A stretch of DNA of 64,000 nt. It comes from Gemmatimonadota bacterium (GTDB lineage Bacteria > Gemmatimonadota > Gemmatimonadetes > Palauibacterales > Palauibacteraceae). Position numbers and translations under genes: made by a program. This document shows positions 37,475 to 45,150 of the stretch, piece after piece (positions within the stretch are counted from its first letter, which is position 1; every line of letters starts with the position of its first letter). The notes under the pieces are model-generated. The model ran no database searches. It was not told the DNA's origin and was given only the letters and a program-made list of their open reading frames with translations. Where the stretch lies: positions 124,001 to 188,000 of the forward strand of contig JAJDUL010000035.1 in assembly GCA_022826685.1 (NCBI GenBank). Direction: 5' to 3'.

Positions 37475-38587
37475 GTGAGAAATCGGACAGCGAATAGTAC
37501 GCGGCTCACGTGTCCAGGATCAGGATTCGTCGCTGTGGCAGGCCTGCTGGCATGTGGCGGGGACGTTGCACCCAGCGAGTCCGGGGCCGAGGGCCGGGAA
37601 GTCGTCGATGTCTCGGCATCGCTGGAGGCGCTCCTGGGTTCCGGCGTGCGAATCGGGGTGCACGTGGACCCGGATTCGGAGGCAGAGGCCTTCCTGCGGA
37701 TACTCGACGCGCAGCTGACGCCGGATGGCCGCTTCATCGTGGTACTCGATGCGAGTCCCCCGTTCGTGCGCGTCTTCAACCCCGATGGATCGCTCGAAGC
37801 CGCCTTCGTTCCGCGCGGCGAGGGACCAGGCGAAGCCGAGAGCCCCGAGGCGCTGGCGGTCTCCAACGACCGCATCCTCGTGCTGGAACCGGGACGCGCG
37901 TCGGTACTCACCTTCGACGGGGAACTCATCGAGGACCGGGCGATCGATTTCTGGCCGACATCGGCGGCGCGTGGCTGCGCGGACGATTTTCTGGTCTACG
38001 GTCCCGGCGCCTACGGCGATGGGTCCATCGTCTGGCTCCGGTCGTTCCGGTTCCTCGAGGAGACTTCGGCTTCCATCCTCGAGGGCGCGAGTCCGGCCGA
38101 GTTGTCAGCCTACCGGAGCCGTGCCCGGGGCGGATCGAGCCGTCTCGCTCGTGCCGGGGGACTGGCCGTCCTCCACCACGACGCCCGGGATCCCCCGGAG
38201 ACACTCACCCTGTCCTGTCTCGACGGCACGTTGACCGTGGACACCGTCCCGGAGTTCAAACGGCCCGTAGTCGGCAGGGAGCAATCCTTCACCGGCGGAG
38301 CGGCACGGCAACTCCAGCTCGGGAGCTACGTCTTCACGGGCGCCGCGATTCTCAATCAAACGCCGATTCTGTCCACGTGGTTGATCGTCGCGTCCGGAAC
38401 GGCGTCCGGAACGCACTTCATCCCGGCTCGCGGCGGATCTCCCGCCTTCTACACCAGCAGCAGGGTCGCGCTACTGGAGGCGCAGCCCGGTCACGCGGTG
38501 CTCATCGAGGCCAGCTCTCCTGTCCCGCACATCATCATGGTGGACTACGATGCCTTCGTACGGGCGCTCGGCCTGGAGCCGCGGTAG
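37475..38587 (+). CDS. Lipoprotein with beta-propeller-like repeats, second copy
   Basis: 370 residues from GTG 37475. A lipobox LLAC ends the signal (GFVAVAGLLAC). The mature part again has the six-bladed propeller features ILDAQLTPDGRFIVVLDASPPFVRVFNPDG and the PRGEGPGEAESPEALAV block. It is a diverged neighbour of the 36178 gene in the same orientation, separated by about 80 bases. No enzymatic motif is visible. An inverted repeat follows the stop. Confidence 0.72.
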   Translation: MRNRTANSTRLTCPGSGFVAVAGLLACGGDVAPSESGAEGREVVDVSASLEALLGSGVRIGVHVDPDSEAEAFLRILDAQLTPDGRFIVVLDASPPFVRVFNPDGSLEAAFVPRGEGPGEAESPEALAVSNDRILVLEPGRASVLTFDGELIEDRAIDFWPTSAARGCADDFLVYGPGAYGDGSIVWLRSFRFLEETSASILEGASPAELSAYRSRARGGSSRLARAGGLAVLHHDARDPPETLTLSCLDGTLTVDTVPEFKRPVVGREQSFTGGAARQLQLGSYVFTGAAILNQTPILSTWLIVASGTASGTHFIPARGGSPAFYTSSRVALLEAQPGHAVLIEASSPVPHIIMVDYDAFVRALGLEPR

Positions 38588-38588
38588 G

Positions 38589-38610
38589 AGACGTTCCCGC
38601 GGGAACGTCT
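38589..38610. terminator. Perfect inverted repeat between convergent genes, possible bidirectional terminator
   Basis: A 22-base perfect palindrome centred at 38599/38600 (arms AGACGTTCCCG and CGGGAACGTCT) lies in the 29-base gap between the lipoprotein stop at 38587 and the stop of the minus-strand gene at 38617. No T-run follows, so intrinsic termination would be weak; the position favours the terminator reading over a protein-binding site. Confidence 0.4.
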
Positions 38611-38616
38611 ACCAAG

Positions 38617-38958
38617 TCAGGCGGCGCTGGGTGCCTCGTCGGAGTGTTCGATTCCCGCCCCGCCCATCGCGGTGCCCGTGCCCACGGTGATGACGCCGAA
38701 GATGAGGTCGTTGAAGAGGGCCTGCGCGTTGGCGAGATACCCGTGGATGAAGGGCGACAGCATGCTGTAGGCGCCGAGGGCGATGAGTCCCCAGCCGCTG
38801 ATCCGGTTGATTCCAAGGTTGAAGGTGATGGTGACGACGAGGATGGAACCGCCGAGCACCACGCTGTGCCACCACAGGAAACCGAACGGATATCCCCAGA
38901 TGAACGGGGCGCCCAGGAACCAGAGTCCCAGCGCGAGACCGACCCAGCGTGAGGCCAT
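38617..38958 (-). CDS. SPW repeat-like small membrane protein
   Basis: 113 residues with four membrane helices. Two parallel blocks, GLWFLGAPFIWGYPFGFLWW and GAYSMLSPFIHGYLA, follow the pattern of the SPW repeat (small membrane protein with SPW-type motifs). GGAGAGAGG precedes the ATG. The function of the family is not known. It lies upstream of copA in the opposite orientation to the lipoproteins and is 114 bases from the copA stop. Confidence 0.65.
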   Translation of the reverse strand: MASRWVGLALGLWFLGAPFIWGYPFGFLWWHSVVLGGSILVVTITFNLGINRISGWGLIALGAYSMLSPFIHGYLANAQALFNDLIFGVITVGTGTAMGGAGIEHSDEAPSAA

Positions 38959-39072
38959 CGAACCTCTCTCCGAAGAAAACCGGATGAACCGTCGAACCGG
39001 CGCCTATGATGCGCGCCGGCAGGGGCAAAGGCAACGTCGCGCCGCCCGTCGCGAGGTGCCCGCCGCGGTCGG

Positions 39073-41394
39073 CTAGAGGCGGGTGCGGCGGAGGCGGTTC
39101 GCGTTCGTGACGACGGAGATCGAACTCAGCGCCATTGCGGCCTCCGCGATAACGGGGTGGAGGAGGCCGAGGAAGGCGACCGGGATCGCCACGACGTTGT
39201 AGACGTAGGCCCAGAAGAGGTTCTCGCGGATCTTGCGGAAGGTGGCGCGGGCGAGCTTCGTCGCGCGCAGCACGGAGCGCAGATCTCCCTGCACGAGGGT
39301 GATGTCCGCGGCCTCGATCGCGATGTCGGTGCCGGTCCCCACGGCGATGCCGACGTCGGCCGCCTTGAGCGCGGGGGCGTCGTTGATCCCGTCGCCCACG
39401 AAGGCCACGGTGCGGCCCTCGGCGCGGAGTTGCCGCACGGCGTCGACCTTGTCGGCGGGGAGCAGCCCGGCCCGGAAGTCGTCGATGCCGAGATGTTCGG
39501 CGACGGCGGCCGCCACGGCTTCATGATCGCCGGTGAGCATCACGGTCCGGAAGCCGCGGCGGCTCAGCTCGAGGAGGGTTTCCCGCGCGTCTTCCTTCAC
39601 CGGGTCGGCGATCGCGATCGCGCCGAGCAGCCGCCCGCCGGCGGCCACCCAGGCGACCGTGGGCGCGTCGTCGCCGAAACGCCGCTCCACCCGGGCGATG
39701 TCCTCCTCCGGGATGCCTTCCTCGCGCAGCAGCCGCGCGCTCCCCACGACGACCCGCTCGCCGTCGACCCCGCCGACGATGCCCATCCCGACCCGGGCCT
39801 CCGCGCCGCCCGCCCGGGAGAAGGGGATGCCGCGCCGACGCGCCTCGTCCACGACGGCGCGGGCGAGCGGATGCTCGGAGGCGTCCTCCACCGCGGCCGC
39901 GAGCCCGAGCACGTGCGCCTCCGCGTCGACCGGGCTCGCGTCGCTCTCCGGGCCGGCTCCCGCCTCGCCCCCCGGCCCCTCGGCTGCTCCGTCCGCCACG
40001 AAGGTCTCGACCACGCGGGGGGCGCCGCGGGTCAGGGTGCCGGTCTTGTCGAAGACGAGCGTGTCCGCCCGGTCCAGCGTCTGGACGGCGGCCCCGTCCC
40101 GGATGAGGACGCCCCGGGTGGCTCCGACGCCGGTCCCGACCATGAGCGCCGTGGGGGTGGCGAGCCCGAGCGCGCAGGGGCAGGCGATGACGAGCACCGC
40201 GACGGCGGCGTAGAGCGCGAGCGAGAGCCGGCCCAACTCCGGGTTCACCCACGGGATCAACCCCGCCGCCCAGCGCGCGGCCTCCGCGAAGACTCCGGGC
40301 ACCACGAACCAGCCGACGAAGGCCGCCAGCGCGACGACGAGGATGGCGGGCACGAAGATGGCGGTCACCCGGTCCGCGAACTCCTGGATCGGGACCTTGC
40401 TCGCCTGCGCCTCCTCCACGAGGCGGATGACGTTGGACAGGAAGGTGTCCTCGCCCACGCCCGTCGCCCGCACCCGGAGCGCGCCGGAGTGGTTGACCGT
40501 CGAACCGAGGACAGAGGACCCCGGCTCCTTCTCGACCGGGATCGACTCGCCCGTCGCGAGCGATTCATCGACCGCGCTCCTCCCCTCGAGGACGACGCCG
40601 TCCGTCGGGATCTTCTCGCCCGGGCGGATGATCATCACGTCGCCCACCGCCACGTCACGGGTCGGGACCTCGAGTGCGGCGCCCTCCCGCTCGACGCGGG
40701 CCGTCGGCGCTTCGAGCGAGAGCAGGGCCTGGATCGCCGACGATGACCGGCCGCGCGCCTTCGCCTCCACGAATCGTCCCGTCAGGTGGATTGCGGCGAT
40801 CATCGCGCCCACGGGAGCGAAGTTCATGATCATCGGAGCGAACCCAAGGACGTGCAGGACCGCCCACACCCCCGTGAGCACGGAGACGCCCGCCCCGAGC
40901 GCGATGAGGACGTCCATATTCGGCATCCCGCCGCGCGCCGAGCGCCAGGCGCTGCGCAGGGTCGGCCCTCCGGGGCCCGCGAGGACGGCGGCCCCGAGCA
41001 CGGTCACGCCGAGGTCGAAGACGAGCGGCGACGGCCAGCGCACCCCCGCGATCATCTCCGGCAGCATCCACACCATGGCCGGGGCGGTGAGCGCCCACGC
41101 GGCCCACATCGTTCTCCGCGCCTCGCGCGAGCGGGCTTCCGCCTCCGCAAGGCGCGAGCGCTCGGCCTCTCCGCGGTCCACGTCCGCGACGGGTTCGATC
41201 TCGTAGCCGGCCCCTTCGACGGCGGCGGCGAGTTCCTCGAAGGGTACGTCCCGGGTGAGCGTCAGCGTCGCGGACTCGGCGGGCAGGCTCACCGAAGCCT
41301 CCACGCCGTCGACCGCGTTCAGACTCCTCTCCACGGAGCCGACGCAGCCGGCACAGTGCATGCCGGCGATCCGGTACGTCTTCCTGGCCATCAT
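39073..41394 (-). CDS. copA: Copper-transporting P1B-type ATPase
   Basis: 773 residues. An N-terminal heavy-metal-associated domain has the metal site GMHCAGC near residue 11. The P-type core shows the transmembrane CPC motif (VIACPCALGLATP) near residue 405, the phosphorylation site DKTGTLTRG near 448, the SEHPLARAVV histidine-proline motif and GDGINDAPAL. The CPC motif with this N-terminal domain marks the Cu+/Ag+ exporter group. It exports cuprous ion from the cytoplasm. The first ATG at 41394 overlaps the csoR stop, so both are one operon; the second ATG is one codon later. Confidence 0.95.
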   Translation of the reverse strand: MMARKTYRIAGMHCAGCVGSVERSLNAVDGVEASVSLPAESATLTLTRDVPFEELAAAVEGAGYEIEPVADVDRGEAERSRLAEAEARSREARRTMWAAWALTAPAMVWMLPEMIAGVRWPSPLVFDLGVTVLGAAVLAGPGGPTLRSAWRSARGGMPNMDVLIALGAGVSVLTGVWAVLHVLGFAPMIMNFAPVGAMIAAIHLTGRFVEAKARGRSSSAIQALLSLEAPTARVEREGAALEVPTRDVAVGDVMIIRPGEKIPTDGVVLEGRSAVDESLATGESIPVEKEPGSSVLGSTVNHSGALRVRATGVGEDTFLSNVIRLVEEAQASKVPIQEFADRVTAIFVPAILVVALAAFVGWFVVPGVFAEAARWAAGLIPWVNPELGRLSLALYAAVAVLVIACPCALGLATPTALMVGTGVGATRGVLIRDGAAVQTLDRADTLVFDKTGTLTRGAPRVVETFVADGAAEGPGGEAGAGPESDASPVDAEAHVLGLAAAVEDASEHPLARAVVDEARRRGIPFSRAGGAEARVGMGIVGGVDGERVVVGSARLLREEGIPEEDIARVERRFGDDAPTVAWVAAGGRLLGAIAIADPVKEDARETLLELSRRGFRTVMLTGDHEAVAAAVAEHLGIDDFRAGLLPADKVDAVRQLRAEGRTVAFVGDGINDAPALKAADVGIAVGTGTDIAIEAADITLVQGDLRSVLRATKLARATFRKIRENLFWAYVYNVVAIPVAFLGLLHPVIAEAAMALSSISVVTNANRLRRTRL

Positions 41395-41702
41395 TTGCCG
41401 GCGAAGCGCATGAAGAGATCCGCAATCTCCGCGCGCACCCGCGCGGCGTCGTCGCCGCCTTCCTCGATGGCGTGGGTGGCGCAGCGCTCGAGGTGGTTCA
41501 GCAGAAGTTCCTTCTCGGCCGCGCGGAGCGCGGAGTGAACGGCGGCGAACTGCTGCAGGATGTCCGGGCAGTACCGCTCATCCTCCACCATGCGGGCGAT
41601 GCCCCCGACCTGTCCCCGGATGCGGGCCAACCGACGGCCGAGGTCGTTCTTCGTCCCCTCCGCGATCCCCATCGCATGCGTCCCCGCGTCGCTCACTGCC
41701 AT
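41391..41702 (-). CDS. csoR: CsoR-family copper-sensing transcriptional repressor
   Basis: 103 residues, all-helical. The metal site of the CsoR family is kept: cysteine in RYCPDILQQ, and the histidine/cysteine pair in LLLNHLERCATH, giving Cys-x(n)-His-x3-Cys. LGRRLARIRGQVGGIARMVED is the conserved first helix. CsoR dimers bind DNA without copper and leave it on Cu+ binding, releasing copA. Translationally coupled to copA (ATGA). GGAG precedes the ATG. A promoter with an embedded operator lies upstream and is listed separately. Confidence 0.92.
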   Translation of the reverse strand: MAVSDAGTHAMGIAEGTKNDLGRRLARIRGQVGGIARMVEDERYCPDILQQFAAVHSALRAAEKELLLNHLERCATHAIEEGGDDAARVRAEIADLFMRFAGK

Positions 41703-41746
41703 TCGCTCCGTGCCCCGTGTCGGTCCGTTGTCGGTCTTGCATAAAT

Positions 41747-41775
41747 ACTATACAGGGGTATTGTATATCTCGCAA
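41747..41775 (-). promoter_or_regulatory. Predicted sigma-70-type promoter of csoR-copA
   Basis: On the minus strand the -35 box reads TTGCGA (41775-41770) and the -10 box TATAGT (41752-41747), separated by exactly 17 bases. Both boxes are close to consensus, and this AT-rich patch stands out in a GC-rich window. It lies about 45 bases before the csoR start and points towards it. Confidence 0.65.
41749..41767. promoter_or_regulatory. Candidate CsoR operator
   Basis: A 19-base element, TATACAGGGGTATTGTATA, has perfect 6-base arms (TATACA and TGTATA) around a G-rich centre, the layout of known CsoR sites with a G/C tract flanked by AT-rich arms. It sits in the promoter spacer and overlaps the -10 box, so repressor binding would block RNA polymerase. 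Assignment to CsoR is inference from location and pattern. Confidence 0.55.
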
Positions 41776-41860
41776 GCGGTGGGGCCCGGCGTGAACCCCG
41801 GCGCGAGATCCTCGCGCTTGCGGTGGCGGCGTTTCGCCGGGGGCTGCTAAACTCAGGGCC

Positions 41861-42529
41861 ATGTTCAGGAAACTCAGGCAGATGGTCGACGAGGCGCTCG
41901 ACCGGATGGAAGCGAAGCAGCCCGGTGCGTCCGAGGACGACATCGACCGCGTCATCCGCGCCATGCGCCAGGAACTCGTCGACACGCGGGCACGGATCTC
42001 CGAACTCGAGGGGCTGTTCGAGTCGCAGGTGCGTCAGGCGGACAAGGAAAAGGACGCGGCCCGGGTCGCGGAGCGGCGGGCGGCGAAGGCCGCGGAGATC
42101 GGGGATGCGGAGACGGTCGAGGTCGCGAACCGGTTTGCGGCGCGGCACCGCCAGCGGCTCGAGGTCCTCGTCCTCAAGGCCGAGGGGACGCAGGCCGAAC
42201 TCCAGCAGCAGAAGGCCGAGGCGGCGCAGGGCGCGGAACAACTGAAGAGCGCGATGGCGCGGCGGGATTCGCTCGGCGTGCAGCAGCGGCGCGCGCAGGC
42301 GATCCGGCATTCCTCTGAACGGTTCGACTCGGCGGACGCATTCGACCGCATGGCCGATAAGCTCGAGGGAGGCCAGGATCTCGACGACGCGCGCCGCCAG
42401 GTGGACGAGGCGCTCGACCCGATGGCCGGCGCGCCGCAGCGGGACTTCGTGGCCGAGCGGGAACTGCGGGAGGCGCGGGCCGACGCGATGCTCGAGGAGC
42501 TGAAGCGCCGGATGTCGAAGGGGGAGTAG
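41861..42529 (+). CDS. PspA/IM30-like coiled-coil protein
   Basis: 222 residues, almost wholly helical, with charged heptads (ARVAERRAAKAAEIGD). The N-terminal amphipathic start (MFRKLRQMVDEAL), absence of any signal or hydrophobic segment, and length agree with the PspA/Vipp1 family, which binds inner membranes and responds to envelope stress. The motif match is weak, so a general coiled-coil scaffold is possible. It starts 24 bases before the solute symporter on the same strand. Confidence 0.6.
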   Translation: MFRKLRQMVDEALDRMEAKQPGASEDDIDRVIRAMRQELVDTRARISELEGLFESQVRQADKEKDAARVAERRAAKAAEIGDAETVEVANRFAARHRQRLEVLVLKAEGTQAELQQQKAEAAQGAEQLKSAMARRDSLGVQQRRAQAIRHSSERFDSADAFDRMADKLEGGQDLDDARRQVDEALDPMAGAPQRDFVAERELREARADAMLEELKRRMSKGE

Positions 42530-42553
42530 CCCCACGGAAAGAGCGGAGGACCG

Positions 42554-44053
42554 ATGGACCTGCTGACGATTGCCGTCTTCGGATATCCCCTCGTCCTCAT
42601 CGCGATCGGGGTGTGGCGCTCCAGGCAGATCAAGAGCCACGCGGATTTCATGGTCGCCGGCCGCAACGTGCCGGTGGCGCTCCTCGTGGGGACGCTCATC
42701 TGCACCTGGATCGGATCGGGGTCGCTCTTCGGCGGGGCCGGGCTCGCCTACCGGACGGGGATCGCGGAGCTGTGGTTCTCCTTCGGCGCCTGGGTCGGTC
42801 TCCTCGTCGCCTTCTACCTTGCGCCCCGCGTGCGCTCGATCGCGAAGTACACCGTCCCGGACCTCCTCGAACAGCGCTACAACGCGGCGGCGCGCGTCCT
42901 CGGCACGGTCGCGATCATCCTCGCCTACGTGACGATCGCCGCCTACCAGTTCCGGGGCGGCGGCTGGATTCTAAGCATCGTCACGGATGGCGCCATCTCG
43001 CCCACGGCCGGGATGATCATCACCTGCGTCACGATCGTGGCCTTCACGGCGCTCGCCGGCATGGTGTCGATCGTCTCCGTCGATCTCCTGAACGGGATCA
43101 TCATCACGCTCGGCATCATCATCGGTCTCCCCTACCTCGTGCTGTCGAACGGCGGTGTGGGGGCGATCGCGGCCGCGCTTCCGGAGCAGCACCTCACGGT
43201 GCTCGGGGGACACAACGTGCTCTGGGTCATCGGCGTCGCGATGCCCACCTTCCTGCTCATCCTGGGCGAGAGCGGGATGTACCAGAAGTTCTTCTCCGCC
43301 AAGGACGCGGGGTCCGCCAAGAAGGCCGTCGTCGGCATGTTCCTCGGGGTCGTGTTCATCGAGACGACGCTGGCACTGATCGCGATCGTCGGTCGGGCGG
43401 TGTTCCCGGAACTCGCCGACCCGACGCAGATATCGCACGTCGGACTCGCCGCGTCGGAGACGATCATCCTTCACATCGCCGCCAACGGCCTGCCGATCAT
43501 CGGGGGCGCGATTCTCCTCGCGGCGGCGGTCGCCATCGTGCTCTCGACGGGCAACACCTTCCTTCTCGTGCCGTCCACGAACGTGAGCCGGGACCTCTAC
43601 GAGCGCTTCGTGGATCCGGACGCGAGCGAGGGGCGGAAGCTGGCGGTGCAGCGCCTCTGCGTCATCCTGTTCGGCGGGCTGGGGCTCGTGCTACTGACGC
43701 AGTGGGACACCGTGCTCGAGATGGCGCTCTACGCGTACTCGCTCGTCGGCGCGAGCCTCACGCCGGCGCTCCTGGCGGCCTTCCTCTGGCGCCGCGTGAC
43801 GCCGCAGGGAGGGGTGGCCTGCATCGCGGGGGGACTCGGGAGCATCGTCGGCATCAAGCTCTTGTCCGAGTTCGGCGTGAACTTCACCGCCACCATCGGG
43901 GGGACCGCGTTCGATTTCGCTTCGAGCGACTACATCGTGATCCCCGGCGTCCTCATCTCGCTCGGACTCCTGATCGTCGTGAGCCTGCTCACACCGCCTT
44001 CGCCAGAGGAGAAGTGGCGGCCCTTCTTCCAGGAGAATCCCGAGAAGCTCTGA
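42554..44053 (+). CDS. Sodium:solute symporter family (SSF) transporter
   Basis: 499 residues with about 13 membrane helices, the SSF norm. Features: SHADFMVAGRNVPVALLVGTLICTWIGSGSLFGGAGLAYRTG near the N-terminus (the conserved first broken helix region), later sodium-site serine/threonine segments such as VAIVLSTGNTFLLVPSTN, and YALSLVGASLTPALLAAFLW-like terminal helices. Substrate class (sugar, proline, pantothenate, acetate) is not predictable by eye. GGAGG lies 5 bases before the ATG. Confidence 0.88.
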   Translation: MDLLTIAVFGYPLVLIAIGVWRSRQIKSHADFMVAGRNVPVALLVGTLICTWIGSGSLFGGAGLAYRTGIAELWFSFGAWVGLLVAFYLAPRVRSIAKYTVPDLLEQRYNAAARVLGTVAIILAYVTIAAYQFRGGGWILSIVTDGAISPTAGMIITCVTIVAFTALAGMVSIVSVDLLNGIIITLGIIIGLPYLVLSNGGVGAIAAALPEQHLTVLGGHNVLWVIGVAMPTFLLILGESGMYQKFFSAKDAGSAKKAVVGMFLGVVFIETTLALIAIVGRAVFPELADPTQISHVGLAASETIILHIAANGLPIIGGAILLAAAVAIVLSTGNTFLLVPSTNVSRDLYERFVDPDASEGRKLAVQRLCVILFGGLGLVLLTQWDTVLEMALYAYSLVGASLTPALLAAFLWRRVTPQGGVACIAGGLGSIVGIKLLSEFGVNFTATIGGTAFDFASSDYIVIPGVLISLGLLIVVSLLTPPSPEEKWRPFFQENPEKL

Positions 44054-44095
44054 GCCTCCGGCGGGCCGCGAACCGGGTCGGGCCGACGATCCGCG

Positions 44096-45145
44096 TCAGC
44101 TCAGGAGGCGGCGGAATTCGGCGAACTTCGGAGGCGGGCCCAGGACGACCAGGAGGTCGCCGGGCCGCACTCTCTCCTCCGGTGCCGGGTTGTAGACGAA
44201 GCCGTCGCCGCCCTCCCGGCCGCTTTCTCCGCGCTGGATCGCGACGACGAGCAGTCCGGTTCTGGCCGGGATCTTCGCCTCGGCCAGAGTGAGTCCGGCG
44301 ACCTCCGAGGATTCCGACACGGACGCCTGCTCCAGGAGCAGCCCCATGCTGTCTCCGGCGGCCTGCGTATCGACGAAGAGCGTGACGTCGGGGCGCAGGA
44401 CGAGCGAGGCCAGCTGGATGCCGCCCGCCGCGGCGGGCGTGACGACGCGGTCGGCGCCCGCCTTCCTGAGCTTGCTCACGGACTCCTCGGCGCGCGCCCG
44501 TCCCACGATCGTGAGATCCGGATTCAGTTCCCGCGCGGCGAGGCAGACGAAGGCGTTGTCCGTATCCGCGCTCAGCGCGGCGATGAGCCCCCGCGCCCGG
44601 TCGATCCCCGCCGCCCTGAGCGAGTCGTCGTCCGTCGCGTCCCCCACGATGACCAGCGCGTCGGGGTCCAGTTGCCGCGCGTCATCGAGGTGCGCGGGGT
44701 CGCTCTCGATGGCGACGTAGGGAGTGCCGCGGGCGACGAACCTCTTGATTGCGGCAAGGCCGGTGCGGCCCACGCCGCACAGGATCACGTGGTCGTCGAC
44801 GTCGTTGATCCTCTTCATCATCCTGCGTCTCTTGAGGGTCTGGGTCAGGTCCAGCTCGACGAGGGTGGCGGTGATGAGGGCGAACCAGATCGCGAGCGTG
44901 ACGATGCCGCCCGCGATCATGAAACTCGCGAATACGCGGCCGCCCTCCGTCAGCGTCTGGATTTCCCCGTACCCGACCGCCGAGACCGTGATCACGGTCA
45001 TGAAGAACGCGTCCGAGAGGCTGTATTCGGGCATGAGGGCGAAGCCGGTCGTCCCGATGATCGTGAGACTCACCGTGAAGAAAACGGCCCCGAGGAGGCG
45101 GCCTTCGAACCGGCTGAAGTCGAACAGGTGCCGCAAGAGGTTCAT
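44096..45145 (-). CDS. Two-helix potassium channel with RCK (TrkA-N/TrkA-C) domain
   Basis: 349 residues. Two membrane helices flank a pore loop with the filter VSAVGYGEIQT near residue 57 (canonical TVGYGD; here A for T and E for D). A cytoplasmic NAD-binding TrkA-N domain follows (HVILCGVGRTGLAAIKRF) with the acidic ribose-binding residues in YVAIESDPAH, then a TrkA-C domain (VRPGDLLVVLG). This is the MthK-type layout, gated by nucleotide or ions. A GTG at 45154, overlapping the stop of the gene upstream, is an alternative start. Confidence 0.88.
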   Translation of the reverse strand: MNLLRHLFDFSRFEGRLLGAVFFTVSLTIIGTTGFALMPEYSLSDAFFMTVITVSAVGYGEIQTLTEGGRVFASFMIAGGIVTLAIWFALITATLVELDLTQTLKRRRMMKRINDVDDHVILCGVGRTGLAAIKRFVARGTPYVAIESDPAHLDDARQLDPDALVIVGDATDDDSLRAAGIDRARGLIAALSADTDNAFVCLAARELNPDLTIVGRARAEESVSKLRKAGADRVVTPAAAGGIQLASLVLRPDVTLFVDTQAAGDSMGLLLEQASVSESSEVAGLTLAEAKIPARTGLLVVAIQRGESGREGGDGFVYNPAPEERVRPGDLLVVLGPPPKFAEFRRLLS

Positions 45146-45150
45146 CGATC

